Part shown: one piece after another, positions 1 to 5,621 of the stretch | How the letters are laid out: each line of letters starts with the position of its first letter | Position numbering within the stretch: position 1 is the first letter of the stretch | DNA from: Pirellulales bacterium | Lineage (GTDB): Bacteria > Planctomycetota > Planctomycetia > Pirellulales > Thermoguttaceae | Direction of reading: 5' to 3' | Assembly: GCA_030642635.1 (NCBI GenBank) | Contig: DAOWNK010000175.1 | Span: 1 to 6,872 of the forward strand | Length of the DNA: 6,872 nt | Translations under genes and position numbers: made by a program | Notes under the pieces: generated by a model | Told to the model about the DNA's origin: nothing | Seen by the model: only the letters and a program-made list of their open reading frames with translations | The model's database searches: none

Positions 1-1
1 A

Positions 2-652
2 ACTACCCGGCACATCCGCAACCAGGGCGGCGTGGTGGGTGATTTTCACGGCGACGCGGCCATGGGCTTTTGGGGATGGCCGCTGCCGCAGGACGACACT
101 GTAACCGGTGCAGTCCGCGCGGCGCTGGCCGTTCGGGCGGACTTCCAGTCCATCGCCCGACGGGCGGGCATCGGCATAGCGACCGGCAAGGCGGTGGCTG
201 GTAAAATCGGCACGGTCGACCAGGTCAAGGTCACGGTGTTCGGGCCGGTGGTGAACCTGGCATCGCGGCTGGAGGGCATGACCAAGATACTCCATGCTCC
301 GATCCTATTGGACGAACCGACCGCCGAGGCCGTCCGCCGGCAAGTTCCAAGCAATGTCGCCCGGCTGCGACGCCTGGCGGTCGTCCGGCCGTATGGGCTT
401 GATACGCCGCTTGAGGTCACTGAGCTTTTGCCGCCAAGCTCGGAGTATCCGTTGTTGACCGACGAGCATATCGTGTTCTACGAATCGGCGCTCGATGCGT
501 TCCTCTCAGGCGATTGGTCTGCGGCGTTCGAACTGTTGCACCGCATTCCAACCGAAGACCGGGTAAAAGACTTTTTGACCGTCTACATGGCCCAGCGCGA
601 CCGCACACCGCCGGACGACTGGGACGGGGTGATTGTGTTAGACAGAAAGTAG
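2..652 (+). CDS. Class III adenylate/guanylate cyclase, C-terminal part (5' end outside window)
   Basis: The frame is already open at base 2, so the gene begins upstream; the GTG at 32 is not a credible start because the catalytic domain is cut in two there. The visible 216 residues contain the second half of a class III cyclase domain, which makes cAMP or cGMP from the NTP. GDFHGDAAMGFWG holds the second metal-binding Asp (codon at 53-55). GIATGKAVAGKIGT and VTVFGPVVNLASRLE follow, and NLASR supplies the transition-state Asn and Arg. The Thr in VTVFG lies where adenylyl cyclases carry Asp or Thr, which favours cAMP (inference). The usual Asp/Asn after that Gly is Pro here. After the domain comes an acidic tail of about 80 residues with YESALDAFLSGDW and PPDDWDGV, common in multidomain bacterial cyclases. 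The N-terminal sensor is not visible. It converges on holB with 48 bp between the stops. Confidence 0.9.
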   Translation, partial: TTRHIRNQGGVVGDFHGDAAMGFWGWPLPQDDTVTGAVRAALAVRADFQSIARRAGIGIATGKAVAGKIGTVDQVKVTVFGPVVNLASRLEGMTKILHAPILLDEPTAEAVRRQVPSNVARLRRLAVVRPYGLDTPLEVTELLPPSSEYPLLTDEHIVFYESALDAFLSGDWSAAFELLHRIPTEDRVKDFLTVYMAQRDRTPPDDWDGVIVLDRK

Positions 653-700
653 AAGTGTAGCGGCCGGGCAAGCCAGTCCGCTAAACTTCCCACATCCCAC

Positions 701-1672
701 TTACACAATACCGTCCAGCCACGCCTCGATGAGCGTTGCCTGGTTGGCGTTGCGGTCGATCTGCCCGAGCGCTTCGATGCAGCGGTCCAACCGGTCGGCC
801 GTTGCTTCTGTGTCGCCGCTTTGTGCAAGGAGTTGACTGCGGTAAAACTCCACGGCGAAGCCGACCACCTGCCGCAGCCGCTTTCGTCTGGCCGCTGCTT
901 GCTTGCCGGCCTCGTTGACGAACACCGAAACCGCTTTTGCCAGCCGGAAGCTGTCGAGCACCGGTTCCGCCAGGCGTTCCAGCAACCTGTCGCGGAACGA
1001 CCATAGTTCCGGCTCGGCCAGCTCGATTGCATGTTGCAGGCTGCCCTGGCAGTGTTCCGCCACGCGATGGGCGTCCGAGGCGTCTTGCACCAGGTTTTGC
1101 GAGATCAGCAGCTTCGCCACTGTCTCGGCCGGCAGCGGACGGAATCGAATCAGTTGGCACCGCGAGCGGATCGTCGGTAGTTGCTTCGCCGGGCTGGTGC
1201 CGATCAGTATCAGCACCGACCGAGGCGGCGGCTCTTCGAGCGTTTTCAGCAGGCAATTCGCTCCCTCGGCGTTGAGCAGATCGGCGGCGTCTATCACCGC
1301 GACCTTTCGCCCGCCCATAAACGGCTTCATAGCGATATCGTGACAAAGGCCCTCGCGCCTACGATGTTCCTTGTCGCCGATGAGCAACTCCAGCGGGATG
1401 AACGATTTGTCCGGCGGTTTGGAGACGACCTCCAGGTCGGGATGCGTTCCGGCGAGCACCTGTGTACATGCCTGGCACTGTTCGCACGGATTAAGCGCCG
1501 CCGCCGGCCGTTCCCGGCATAGCAGCGCCTGGGCAAGTTTTATTGCGAACGTGCGTTTGCCGATTCCCGCCGGCCCAACGAACAAAAAACTGCTTGCCAG
1601 CCGGCCGCGCGCAATCGCGCGGCGGAACTGCTCGACCACCTCGTCATGTCCTTCAATACCGTGCCAGGTCAT
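701..1672 (-). CDS. holB: DNA polymerase III subunit delta' (clamp loader)
   Basis: A 323-residue AAA+ protein that, as delta' in the clamp-loader complex, helps open and load the beta sliding clamp during replication. Seen: Walker A GPAGIGKRT at residues 33-41; a zinc-module cysteine set (C52, C63, C66, C69); a Walker B-like segment VIDAAD at 127-132; LLKTLEEPPP at 141-150; a sensor-1 region around T159; and the clamp-loader SRC motif at 170-172 (IRSRCQ). Length is normal for the family. The P-loop looks intact, whereas E. coli delta' has a degenerate one; whether it binds ATP is unknown. The ATG at 1670-1672 gives the expected N-terminus (MTWHGIEGHDEVVEQFRRAI). No Shine-Dalgarno precedes it; instead a C-rich heptad array ends 7 nt upstream. 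It lies downstream of tmk on the same strand, a common tmk-holB order, with 147 bp of repeats between them. Confidence 0.95.
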   Translation of the reverse strand: MTWHGIEGHDEVVEQFRRAIARGRLASSFLFVGPAGIGKRTFAIKLAQALLCRERPAAALNPCEQCQACTQVLAGTHPDLEVVSKPPDKSFIPLELLIGDKEHRRREGLCHDIAMKPFMGGRKVAVIDAADLLNAEGANCLLKTLEEPPPRSVLILIGTSPAKQLPTIRSRCQLIRFRPLPAETVAKLLISQNLVQDASDAHRVAEHCQGSLQHAIELAEPELWSFRDRLLERLAEPVLDSFRLAKAVSVFVNEAGKQAAARRKRLRQVVGFAVEFYRSQLLAQSGDTEATADRLDRCIEALGQIDRNANQATLIEAWLDGIV

Positions 1673-1679
1673 GTGTGTA

Positions 1680-1707
1680 GGGATTGGGGATTAGGGATTG
1701 GGGATTC
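1680..1707. repeat. Heptad array gggattN x4
   Basis: Four consecutive 7-bp units: gggattg, gggatta, gggattg, gggattc. On the plus strand the G runs (3, 4, 3, 4) are separated by 3-4 nt, which fits a G-quadruplex motif. On the holB sense strand it reads as alternating aatcccc and aatccct units ending 7 nt before the ATG. The same family recurs at 3433-3460. Confidence 0.9.
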
Positions 1708-1710
1708 GAA

Positions 1711-1738
1711 CAATTTTCAATTTGCAATTTTCAATTAA
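1711..1738. repeat. Heptad array caatttN x4
   Basis: Four AT-rich 7-bp units: caatttt, caatttg, caatttt, and a diverged caattaa. It starts 3 bp after the gggattN array and runs without a gap into the ccNNcta array. It is in the same 7-bp phase as the latter (starts 28 bp apart). Confidence 0.8.
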
Positions 1739-1829
1739 CCGCCTACCGCCTACCATCTACCGCCTACCATCTACCGCCTACCATCTACCGCCTACCATCT
1801 ACCGCCTACCATCTACCGCCTACTGCCTA
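1739..1829. repeat. Heptad array ccgccta/ccatcta x13
   Basis: Thirteen 7-bp units (91 bp): ccgccta twice, then ccatcta and ccgccta alternating to 1822, then ctgccta. Seen as a 14-bp unit, five perfect copies of taccatctaccgcc occupy 1751-1820. The distal units overlap the 3' end of tmk: the tmk stop (TAG, complement of 1820-1822) is part of a ccgccta unit, and the last codons come from the diverged ctgccta unit. Confidence 0.95.
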
Positions 1830-2440
1830 CCGCGCCGTGCAAGCACGGCGGCTAAATGAGCACGAATTCGCTCCTGCACTTCGTCGATCGTCCCGGCGGC
1901 GTCGATCACCACGATCTGGTCGCTGTGCTTGTCGGCCTCGGCCAAAAACCCCTCGCGCACCCGGGCGTGGAACTGTTCGCCCTGTTGTTCCATGCGGTCC
2001 GGGCTGCCGGTCAGTCGCGCTGCGGCGGCCTCGACCGGCAGGTCGAGCACTACGGTCAGCTCGGGCATCAGCCCACCGGTGGCCACACGGCCGACCTCCC
2101 AAAGCGTCGCGACATCCAGCCTGCCGGCGTAACCCGGGTAGACCACGTTTGCCAGCAGGTAGCGGTCGGACAAGACCGTTTTGCCCTGCCGGAGTGCTGG
2201 GCGGACGATCTGCTCGACGAGTTGCGCCCGGGCGGCCATGTACAGCAGCATCTCGCTACGGCGGTCGATCGCCATATTGTGGTGGTCCAGCAGCAGCCGG
2301 CGCACCGCCTCTCCCAGCGGCGTGCTGCCCGGGTCGCGGCAGGCGAGCACCTCGTGGCCTAATTCCTCAAGCCACCGGCACAGCAGTTCGACCTGTGTCG
2401 ATTTTCCGGTCCCGTCGCCGCCGTCGATGGAGATAAACAT
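1820..2440 (-). CDS. tmk: Thymidylate kinase (dTMP kinase)
   Basis: This 206-residue cytoplasmic P-loop kinase phosphorylates dTMP to dTDP with ATP, the committed step of dTTP supply. Seen: P-loop GGDGTGKST at residues 7-15; RDPGST at 35-40, equivalent to the family's REPGGT nucleotide-binding turn; SDRYLLANVVYPGYAG at 91-106, the DR(Y/F) dTMP-binding motif; and a LID-like SPDRMEQQG at 146-154 followed by FHARVREGFL. Length is normal. The family's usual Glu before the P-loop Asp is Gly here (IDGGDG), a conservative variant to note. The ATG at 2438-2440 starts directly at the P-loop strand, as expected. No Shine-Dalgarno is visible, but a TATACT box lies 7 nt upstream, so the mRNA may be leaderless. 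It is upstream of holB and divergent from the glycosyltransferase. Its last residues and stop codon come from the heptad array. Confidence 0.95.
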   Translation of the reverse strand: MFISIDGGDGTGKSTQVELLCRWLEELGHEVLACRDPGSTPLGEAVRRLLLDHHNMAIDRRSEMLLYMAARAQLVEQIVRPALRQGKTVLSDRYLLANVVYPGYAGRLDVATLWEVGRVATGGLMPELTVVLDLPVEAAAARLTGSPDRMEQQGEQFHARVREGFLAEADKHSDQIVVIDAAGTIDEVQERIRAHLAAVLARRGRQ

Positions 2441-2447
2441 GCCGGCC

Positions 2448-2476
2448 AGTATAAACCATGCTGCCGACGGGGCGAA
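2448..2476 (-). promoter_or_regulatory. Possible tmk promoter
   Basis: On the minus strand, TATACT (2448-2453, 5 of 6 to the sigma-70 -10 box) follows TTCGCC (2471-2476, a poor -35) at 17 bp. Only 7 nt separate the -10 from the tmk ATG, so transcription would start at or beside the start codon. The weak -35 keeps confidence low. Confidence 0.35.
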
Positions 2477-2480
2477 GGGG

Positions 2481-2594
2481 TGGTTAGCTATCAGCTTTCA
2501 GCTTTCAGCTATCAGCAGTCAGGGAGCAGCCAATTTTGTCATGGTGCATTGCATAGTTGACTGCTGAAAGCTGATAGCTGACAACTTCTAACCA
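2481..2594. repeat. Heptad inverted-repeat element (agctNtc family)
   Basis: The left arm is five heptads at 2486-2520: agctatc, agctttc, agctttc, agctatc, agcagtc. The right arm is four at 2559-2586 in opposite orientation: gactgct, gaaagct, gatagct, gacaact. The inner 7 bp (2514-2520 with 2559-2565) pair perfectly and the next heptads pair with single mismatches. An outer 7-bp stem, tggttag (2481-2487) with ctaacca (2588-2594), closes the structure. The 38-nt loop shows no heptads. The element fills most of the divergent gap between tmk and the glycosyltransferase. Confidence 0.9.
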
Positions 2595-2606
2595 ACATCC
2601 TATAAT
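2578..2606 (+). promoter_or_regulatory. Sigma-70-like promoter for the glycosyltransferase
   Basis: CTGACA (2578-2583, 5 of 6 to TTGACA) and a perfect TATAAT (2601-2606) are separated by exactly 17 bp. The start codon is at 2618, so the predicted transcript would have only about 5 nt before the ATG, consistent with the lack of a Shine-Dalgarno. The -35 box lies inside the last heptads of the repeat element (end of gatagct plus gacaact). This is the best promoter in the window. It was found by eye and is untested. Confidence 0.65.
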
Positions 2607-2617
2607 TGTAAGCTACC

Positions 2618-3355
2618 ATGCAAAATACACCCCAACAGAACGAACACTCCACTGCCGAGAACCTTCGGCTTTCGGTTGTCGTGCCGGTATATAACGAACG
2701 GGCTACGATCCTGGAGATCATCCGCCGGATTCGTGCGGTCGAAATCGACACGGAGATTCTCGTGGTGGACGACGGCAGCACAGACGGCACACGAGAAATA
2801 CTGGTCGGTATGGCTCAGGCCGACGACTTGCGTATATTCTTACACGAGTGGAATCGCGGCAAGGGCGCGGCGCTGCGGACCGCTTTTGAACATATCACCG
2901 GAGATATCGTAGTAATACAAGACGCCGATCTGGAATACGACCCCGCCGAATACCAACGGCTCATCCAGCCGATCGTCTCCGGCGTGGCGGACGTGGTGTA
3001 CGGCTCGCGGTTCCTATCGGCCGGGCCGCATCGGGTGCTCTACTACTGGCACAGCGTGGCGAATCGGGCGCTGACGGCACTGTCGAACATGTTCACCGAT
3101 TTGAACCTTACCGACATGGAGACCTGCTACAAGGCGTTCCGCCGCGAGGTGATCCAGACGATCGGCCCGACGCTCAAGCAAAACCGCTTCGGCATCGACC
3201 CGGAGCTTACCGCCAAGGTCGCCCGGCGGAACTATCGCATCTACGAGTTGGGAATCAGCTACTTCGGCCGCACGTATCAGGAGGGGAAAAAGATCACACT
3301 GCCAGATGCACTGCAAGTGTTCTGGTGTATTTTCCGATATTGGAGATGGGATTAG
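2618..3355 (+). CDS. Family 2 glycosyltransferase (DPM1/GtrB-like, soluble)
   Basis: This 245-residue GT-A fold transferase probably moves a sugar from a nucleotide sugar to a lipid carrier or polysaccharide at the inner face of the membrane. Seen: the N-terminal strand LSVVVPVYNE at residues 18-27; nucleotide-binding VVDDGSTDGT at 49-58; NRGKGAALRTAF at 79-90; the metal-binding DxD-type QDADLEYDP at 101-109; YGSRF at 128-132; and TDMETCYKAFRR at 165-176. The pattern matches the dolichyl/polyprenyl-phosphate sugar transferase branch. The C-terminal membrane helices of GtrB-type proteins are absent, so it would be soluble or peripheral. The substrate cannot be told. The ATG at 2618 follows a strong promoter almost directly and has no Shine-Dalgarno. 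The final Asp codon and TAG lie in gggattagg, which is complementary to the aatcccN array downstream, so the 3' end was probably shaped by repeats. Confidence 0.9.
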   Translation: MQNTPQQNEHSTAENLRLSVVVPVYNERATILEIIRRIRAVEIDTEILVVDDGSTDGTREILVGMAQADDLRIFLHEWNRGKGAALRTAFEHITGDIVVIQDADLEYDPAEYQRLIQPIVSGVADVVYGSRFLSAGPHRVLYYWHSVANRALTALSNMFTDLNLTDMETCYKAFRREVIQTIGPTLKQNRFGIDPELTAKVARRNYRIYELGISYFGRTYQEGKKITLPDALQVFWCIFRYWRWD

Positions 3356-3432
3356 GAGAAGGCGGAAGGGGGAAGGCGGAAGGCGGATGTTGTGAATTCC
3401 GAGTTTCCCCCTTCCTCCTTCCCCCTTTTCTC
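3348..3432. repeat. Heptad inverted-repeat element (ggNggaa family), copy 1
   Basis: A purine arm at 3354-3388 (units aggagaa, ggcggaa, gggggaa, ggcggaa, ggcggat) faces a pyrimidine arm at 3404-3432 (tttcccc, cttcctc, cttcccc, cttttct, c). They pair with about one mismatch per heptad and a 2-nt bulge. An outer perfect 9-bp pairing joins gggattagg (3348-3356, including the glycosyltransferase stop) to cctaatccc (3451-3459). No T run follows, so it is not a standard terminator. A second copy of the family lies at 3941-4028. Confidence 0.85.
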
Positions 3433-3460
3433 AATCCCTAATCCCCAATCCCTAATCCCC
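3433..3460. repeat. Heptad array aatccct/aatcccc x4
   Basis: Four perfect alternating units ending 2 nt before the yqeG ATG. This is the reverse complement of the family at 1680-1707. Relative to its downstream gene it has the same orientation as the copy before holB. The complementary strand carries four G runs suitable for a quadruplex. Confidence 0.9.
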
Positions 3461-3462
3461 TT

Positions 3463-4071
3463 ATGCTCAAACTCCTAACACCACATCTCCGCGTTGAAAG
3501 CGTCCTGGAACTCACACTGGACCGGCTGCGAGAACTGGGGCTCGACTCGCTGCTGCTGGACGTGGATTGCACGCTTAAACGGTACAGCCAGAACGACGTC
3601 GAGCCGGGCGTGGCCGACTGGATCGAGGAGCTGCGCCGTGGCGGGATCAAGCTGTGCCTGGTCTCGAACGGGCTGGCCGGGCGGATCGGGCGGTTCGCCC
3701 AGCAGTTCGATCTGCCGTTTATCGCCCGGGCGTGCAAGCCGCTGCCGTTCCGCATGACCGCAGCGGTGCGGAAGATGGGCTTTCGGCCGGATCGAACCGC
3801 CATGGTCGGCGACCAGATATTCGCCGACGTGCTGGCCGGCCGGCTGGCGGGCCTTGTCAGCATACTGGTCCGGCCGATCCGGCCCGAGGAGGAGCCGTGG
3901 TACGCCCGGCTGAAACGCGGCCCGGAACGGCTGGTGTTAAGGGGGAAGGAGGAAGGAGGAAGGAGGAAGGCGGATTTCCGGCTCCTGACCCCGATCCGCC
4001 TTCCTCCTTCCGCCTTCCGCCTTCCCCCTCCCTCCCTCTTGACTTTTCAACCGCTTTCCGGTCGAATATAG
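3463..4071 (+). CDS. yqeG: YqeG-family HAD IIIA phosphatase with repeat-encoded C-terminal tail
   Basis: A HAD-superfamily hydrolase of the YqeG type; the physiological substrate of this family is not settled. Seen: motif I DVDCTL with D33, D35 and T37 (Asn is commoner at the Cys); motif II LVSNG at 67-70 region with S68; motif III Lys in ACKPLPF (K92); and motif IV MVGDQIFADV (G116, D117, D122). Residues 1 to about 158 look like a normal family member. Residues 160-189 are translated from the ggNggaa heptad palindrome and read as a Lys/Arg/Glu/Gly stretch, then a Pro-rich stretch. About a dozen further residues follow before TAG. The family usually ends near 170, so this 202-residue form is extended by invasion of its 3' end. 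The ATG at 3463 directly follows the aatcccN array and lacks a Shine-Dalgarno. It probably reads through from the glycosyltransferase transcript. Confidence 0.88.
   Translation: MLKLLTPHLRVESVLELTLDRLRELGLDSLLLDVDCTLKRYSQNDVEPGVADWIEELRRGGIKLCLVSNGLAGRIGRFAQQFDLPFIARACKPLPFRMTAAVRKMGFRPDRTAMVGDQIFADVLAGRLAGLVSILVRPIRPEEEPWYARLKRGPERLVLRGKEEGGRRKADFRLLTPIRLPPSAFRLPPPSLLTFQPLSGRI
3941..4028. repeat. Heptad inverted-repeat element (ggNggaa family), copy 2, inside yqeG
   Basis: The left arm, 3941-3975 (gggggaa, ggaggaa three times, ggcggat), and the right arm, 3994-4028, are both 35 bp and complementary at 33 of 35 positions, with an 18-nt loop. Both arms and the loop lie within the open yqeG frame. 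The related tccctcc unit at 4029-4035 continues the array by one heptad. Confidence 0.95.
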
Positions 4072-4090
4072 GTAAGGGTAGGAACGGAAC

Positions 4091-4097
4091 AGAGGAG
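4091..4097 (+). promoter_or_regulatory. Shine-Dalgarno fixing the start at 4105
   Basis: AGAGGAG lies 7 nt before the ATG at 4105. It matches the AGAGGAG before the DUF1559 gene. It supports 4105 as the original start even though the leader it gives is far too long for a prepilin. A TTGACT at 4039-4044 could be a -35, but no convincing -10 follows at the right distance. Confidence 0.7.
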
Positions 4098-4104
4098 CCA
4101 TCTC

Positions 4105-5529
4105 ATGCAACGGTCTGTCTATTTTTACAGAACCGGCTATCCCGCATTTCTCACCACGGTGTGCCACTGCTTGCCGAAAAGGCAAGCAGTGTTCGGGGTT
4201 GCCGCCTACACTGCTTCTGCGAAGCAGTGGCACACTGTTTTGAGACGTACCGGGTTGGTGAGAAATGCGGGCTACACGCTAATCGAGATTCTGGTCGCCA
4301 CTGCATTGTCGCTGATCTTGCTGGGTGCGGTCGTACAGATTTTCGGCCTGATCGGCGGCAGTGTGAACGACTCACGCGCGACGTTGGAGGCCTCCGACCG
4401 GCTGCGCGCCACGGCCGTCCGACTACAAAAGGACCTGGCCGGGCTTACCGTAACACCAATCCCGCCACGAAGCCCCGAGTCCGACGAAGGGTACTTGGAG
4501 ATTATTGAAGGGCCGGTCGGGCCGGCCATTCCGATTGCCGCCACCGGTGCGATCGCCGTCGATAATGACAGCGGAGGTGTTGACACAACAGTAGGCGACT
4601 ATGACGACATATTGATGTTCACCACACGGAGCGCCGTCAGGCCGTTTGTGGGGCGATATTGGGATACTGTTATGGGTTCACAATCGACTATCGAATCAGA
4701 CACAGCCGAGGTTGCCTGGTTCATTCGCGGCAGGACGCTATACCGTCGTGTGTTGTTGGTAGTGCCGGGAGCCAATTTAAGTGGTGCTGTATTTGGTGGA
4801 TTTTACAATAAGTACGACATTTCTATTCGCAGTTCAAATGGAACTACAACCGGTACACTTATCGCCAACACACAGGGTGATCTGACAAGACGCGAGTGTC
4901 GATTTGCACATGATCCGATCATCCCGGATAATTTCCCCTACGATGTTCGCGGCTGGGAAAAGTGGGGACTGCCTACGCTGGAGGAATGTTCTGCAAATAC
5001 TTGGAATGCCGGCGCCCAGCCTCCTCCTACTGGTGGAAATTCTTTGTCTCAATATGATTTTTGGAACGATCCGCCCATCACCAACTATAGTGCCAGTGGT
5101 GGCCGAATTGCCGAAGACATCATACTGACCAACGTAATCGGTTTTGACGTGAAGGTGTGGGATCCGGATGTTAGTCCGTGTGGTGCATATGTCGACTTAG
5201 GCAACGGTGGTGCATCCGGCGTGTTTGCGGGCCTCGGCAATACACAATCGCTTCCTAGCTTACCTGTCACGGCCCGCGTCTACTGCACATGGTCAACACA
5301 TTACGAGTCGGACGGACACGACACAAATAATGATGGAGTAACTATTGACGAAGGCACCAACGGCTTTGACGATGACGGCAACGGCATTGTAGACGACGCC
5401 GGTGAGCAGGAGACCTCGCCGCCGTATCCGGTTCCGTTGCGAGGGATTCAGGTGAAGATTCGCGTCTTCGAGCCGGACAGCCGACAGATACGCGAAGGGA
5501 CCGTCGTGCAAGACTTCCTGCCGAAGTAA
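4105..5529 (+). CDS. PulJ/GspJ-like prepilin-type protein with leader interrupted by a palindromic element
   Basis: A 474-residue secreted or envelope protein of the type IV prepilin / type II pseudopilin class. The processing motif is G56|YTLIE (Glu at +5), followed by a hydrophobic helix to about residue 84. From the ATG at 4105, supported by AGAGGAG, the leader is 56 residues, against the usual 5-20. Residues 12-56 come from an inserted repeat (4140-4271). Without it the protein would begin MQRSVYFYRTG|YTLIE. A GTG at 4258 would give a 5-residue leader but has no ribosome site. The body is large for a pseudopilin. Near the end, DTNNDGVTIDE (406-416) and DDDGNGIVDD (422-431) resemble dockerin or thrombospondin-type calcium loops. 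The tail, with SPPYPVPLRGIQVKIRV and VVQDFLPK, I recognise from planctomycete prepilin-like proteins. The middle (about 4560-5400) looks richer in A/T than the neighbouring genes. Role in assembly or secretion is inferred from the N-terminus only. Confidence 0.85.
   Translation: MQRSVYFYRTGYPAFLTTVCHCLPKRQAVFGVAAYTASAKQWHTVLRRTGLVRNAGYTLIEILVATALSLILLGAVVQIFGLIGGSVNDSRATLEASDRLRATAVRLQKDLAGLTVTPIPPRSPESDEGYLEIIEGPVGPAIPIAATGAIAVDNDSGGVDTTVGDYDDILMFTTRSAVRPFVGRYWDTVMGSQSTIESDTAEVAWFIRGRTLYRRVLLVVPGANLSGAVFGGFYNKYDISIRSSNGTTTGTLIANTQGDLTRRECRFAHDPIIPDNFPYDVRGWEKWGLPTLEECSANTWNAGAQPPPTGGNSLSQYDFWNDPPITNYSASGGRIAEDIILTNVIGFDVKVWDPDVSPCGAYVDLGNGGASGVFAGLGNTQSLPSLPVTARVYCTWSTHYESDGHDTNNDGVTIDEGTNGFDDDGNGIVDDAGEQETSPPYPVPLRGIQVKIRVFEPDSRQIREGTVVQDFLPK
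4140..4271. mobile_element. MITE-like nested palindrome inserted in-frame in the prepilin leader
   Basis: Perfect 16-bp terminal inverted repeats, cccgcatttctcacca (4141-4156) and its complement (4256-4271), enclose a 14-bp inverted pair, 4159-4172 with 4222-4235 (gtgtgccactgctt). Inside that are two perfect hairpins: an 11-bp stem with a GAAAA loop (4165-4191) and a 9-bp stem with a TGC loop (4209-4229). The word ggcta flanks it at 4135-4139 and 4270-4274, exactly 135 bp (45 codons) apart, which looks like a target duplication. The right ggcta overlaps the inverted repeat, so the duplication could be only 3 bp (cta). There is no coding capacity for a transposase, and no second copy in the window. 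Confidence 0.75.
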
Positions 5530-5544
5530 CAAAACGTTCAATTT

Positions 5545-5613
5545 TCACGCAAAGGCGCTAAGACGCAAAGAGATCAAGATAATTACACTTGGCGTCTTTG
5601 CGCCTTTGCGTGA
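5545..5613. repeat. cgcaaag palindrome, copy 1 (3' side of the DUF1559 gene)
   Basis: The arm at 5545-5566 pairs with 5592-5613 at 21 of 22 positions, with a 25-nt loop. The arms are built from about 8-bp units (cgcaaagg, cgctaaga, cgcaaaga). It lies between two convergent stops and could act as a bidirectional terminator, but no T run follows on the plus strand. The left arm extended to 5570 is identical over 26 bp to 6473-6498. Confidence 0.9.
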
Positions 5614-5621
5614 GATATAGA

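Noticed and set aside
658..683. Terminator between the cyclase and holB (tagcgg ... ccgcta)
   Set aside because: Only a 6-bp stem with a 14-nt loop and no T run; too weak to annotate.
1739..1829. CRISPR-like array
   Set aside because: The 7/14-bp units follow each other directly with no spacers and no cas genes nearby; it is a simple tandem array.
1684..2436. Long open frame on the plus strand antisense to tmk
   Set aside because: It starts in the heptad arrays, has an Arg/Pro-biased shadow composition, and overlaps a clear Tmk with all its motifs.
4255..4260. TTG/GTG start at 4255 or 4258 as the true prepilin start
   Set aside because: It would give a normal 5-6 residue leader, but no ribosome site precedes it, whereas AGAGGAG precedes the ATG at 4105. 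Kept as an alternative in the gene entry.
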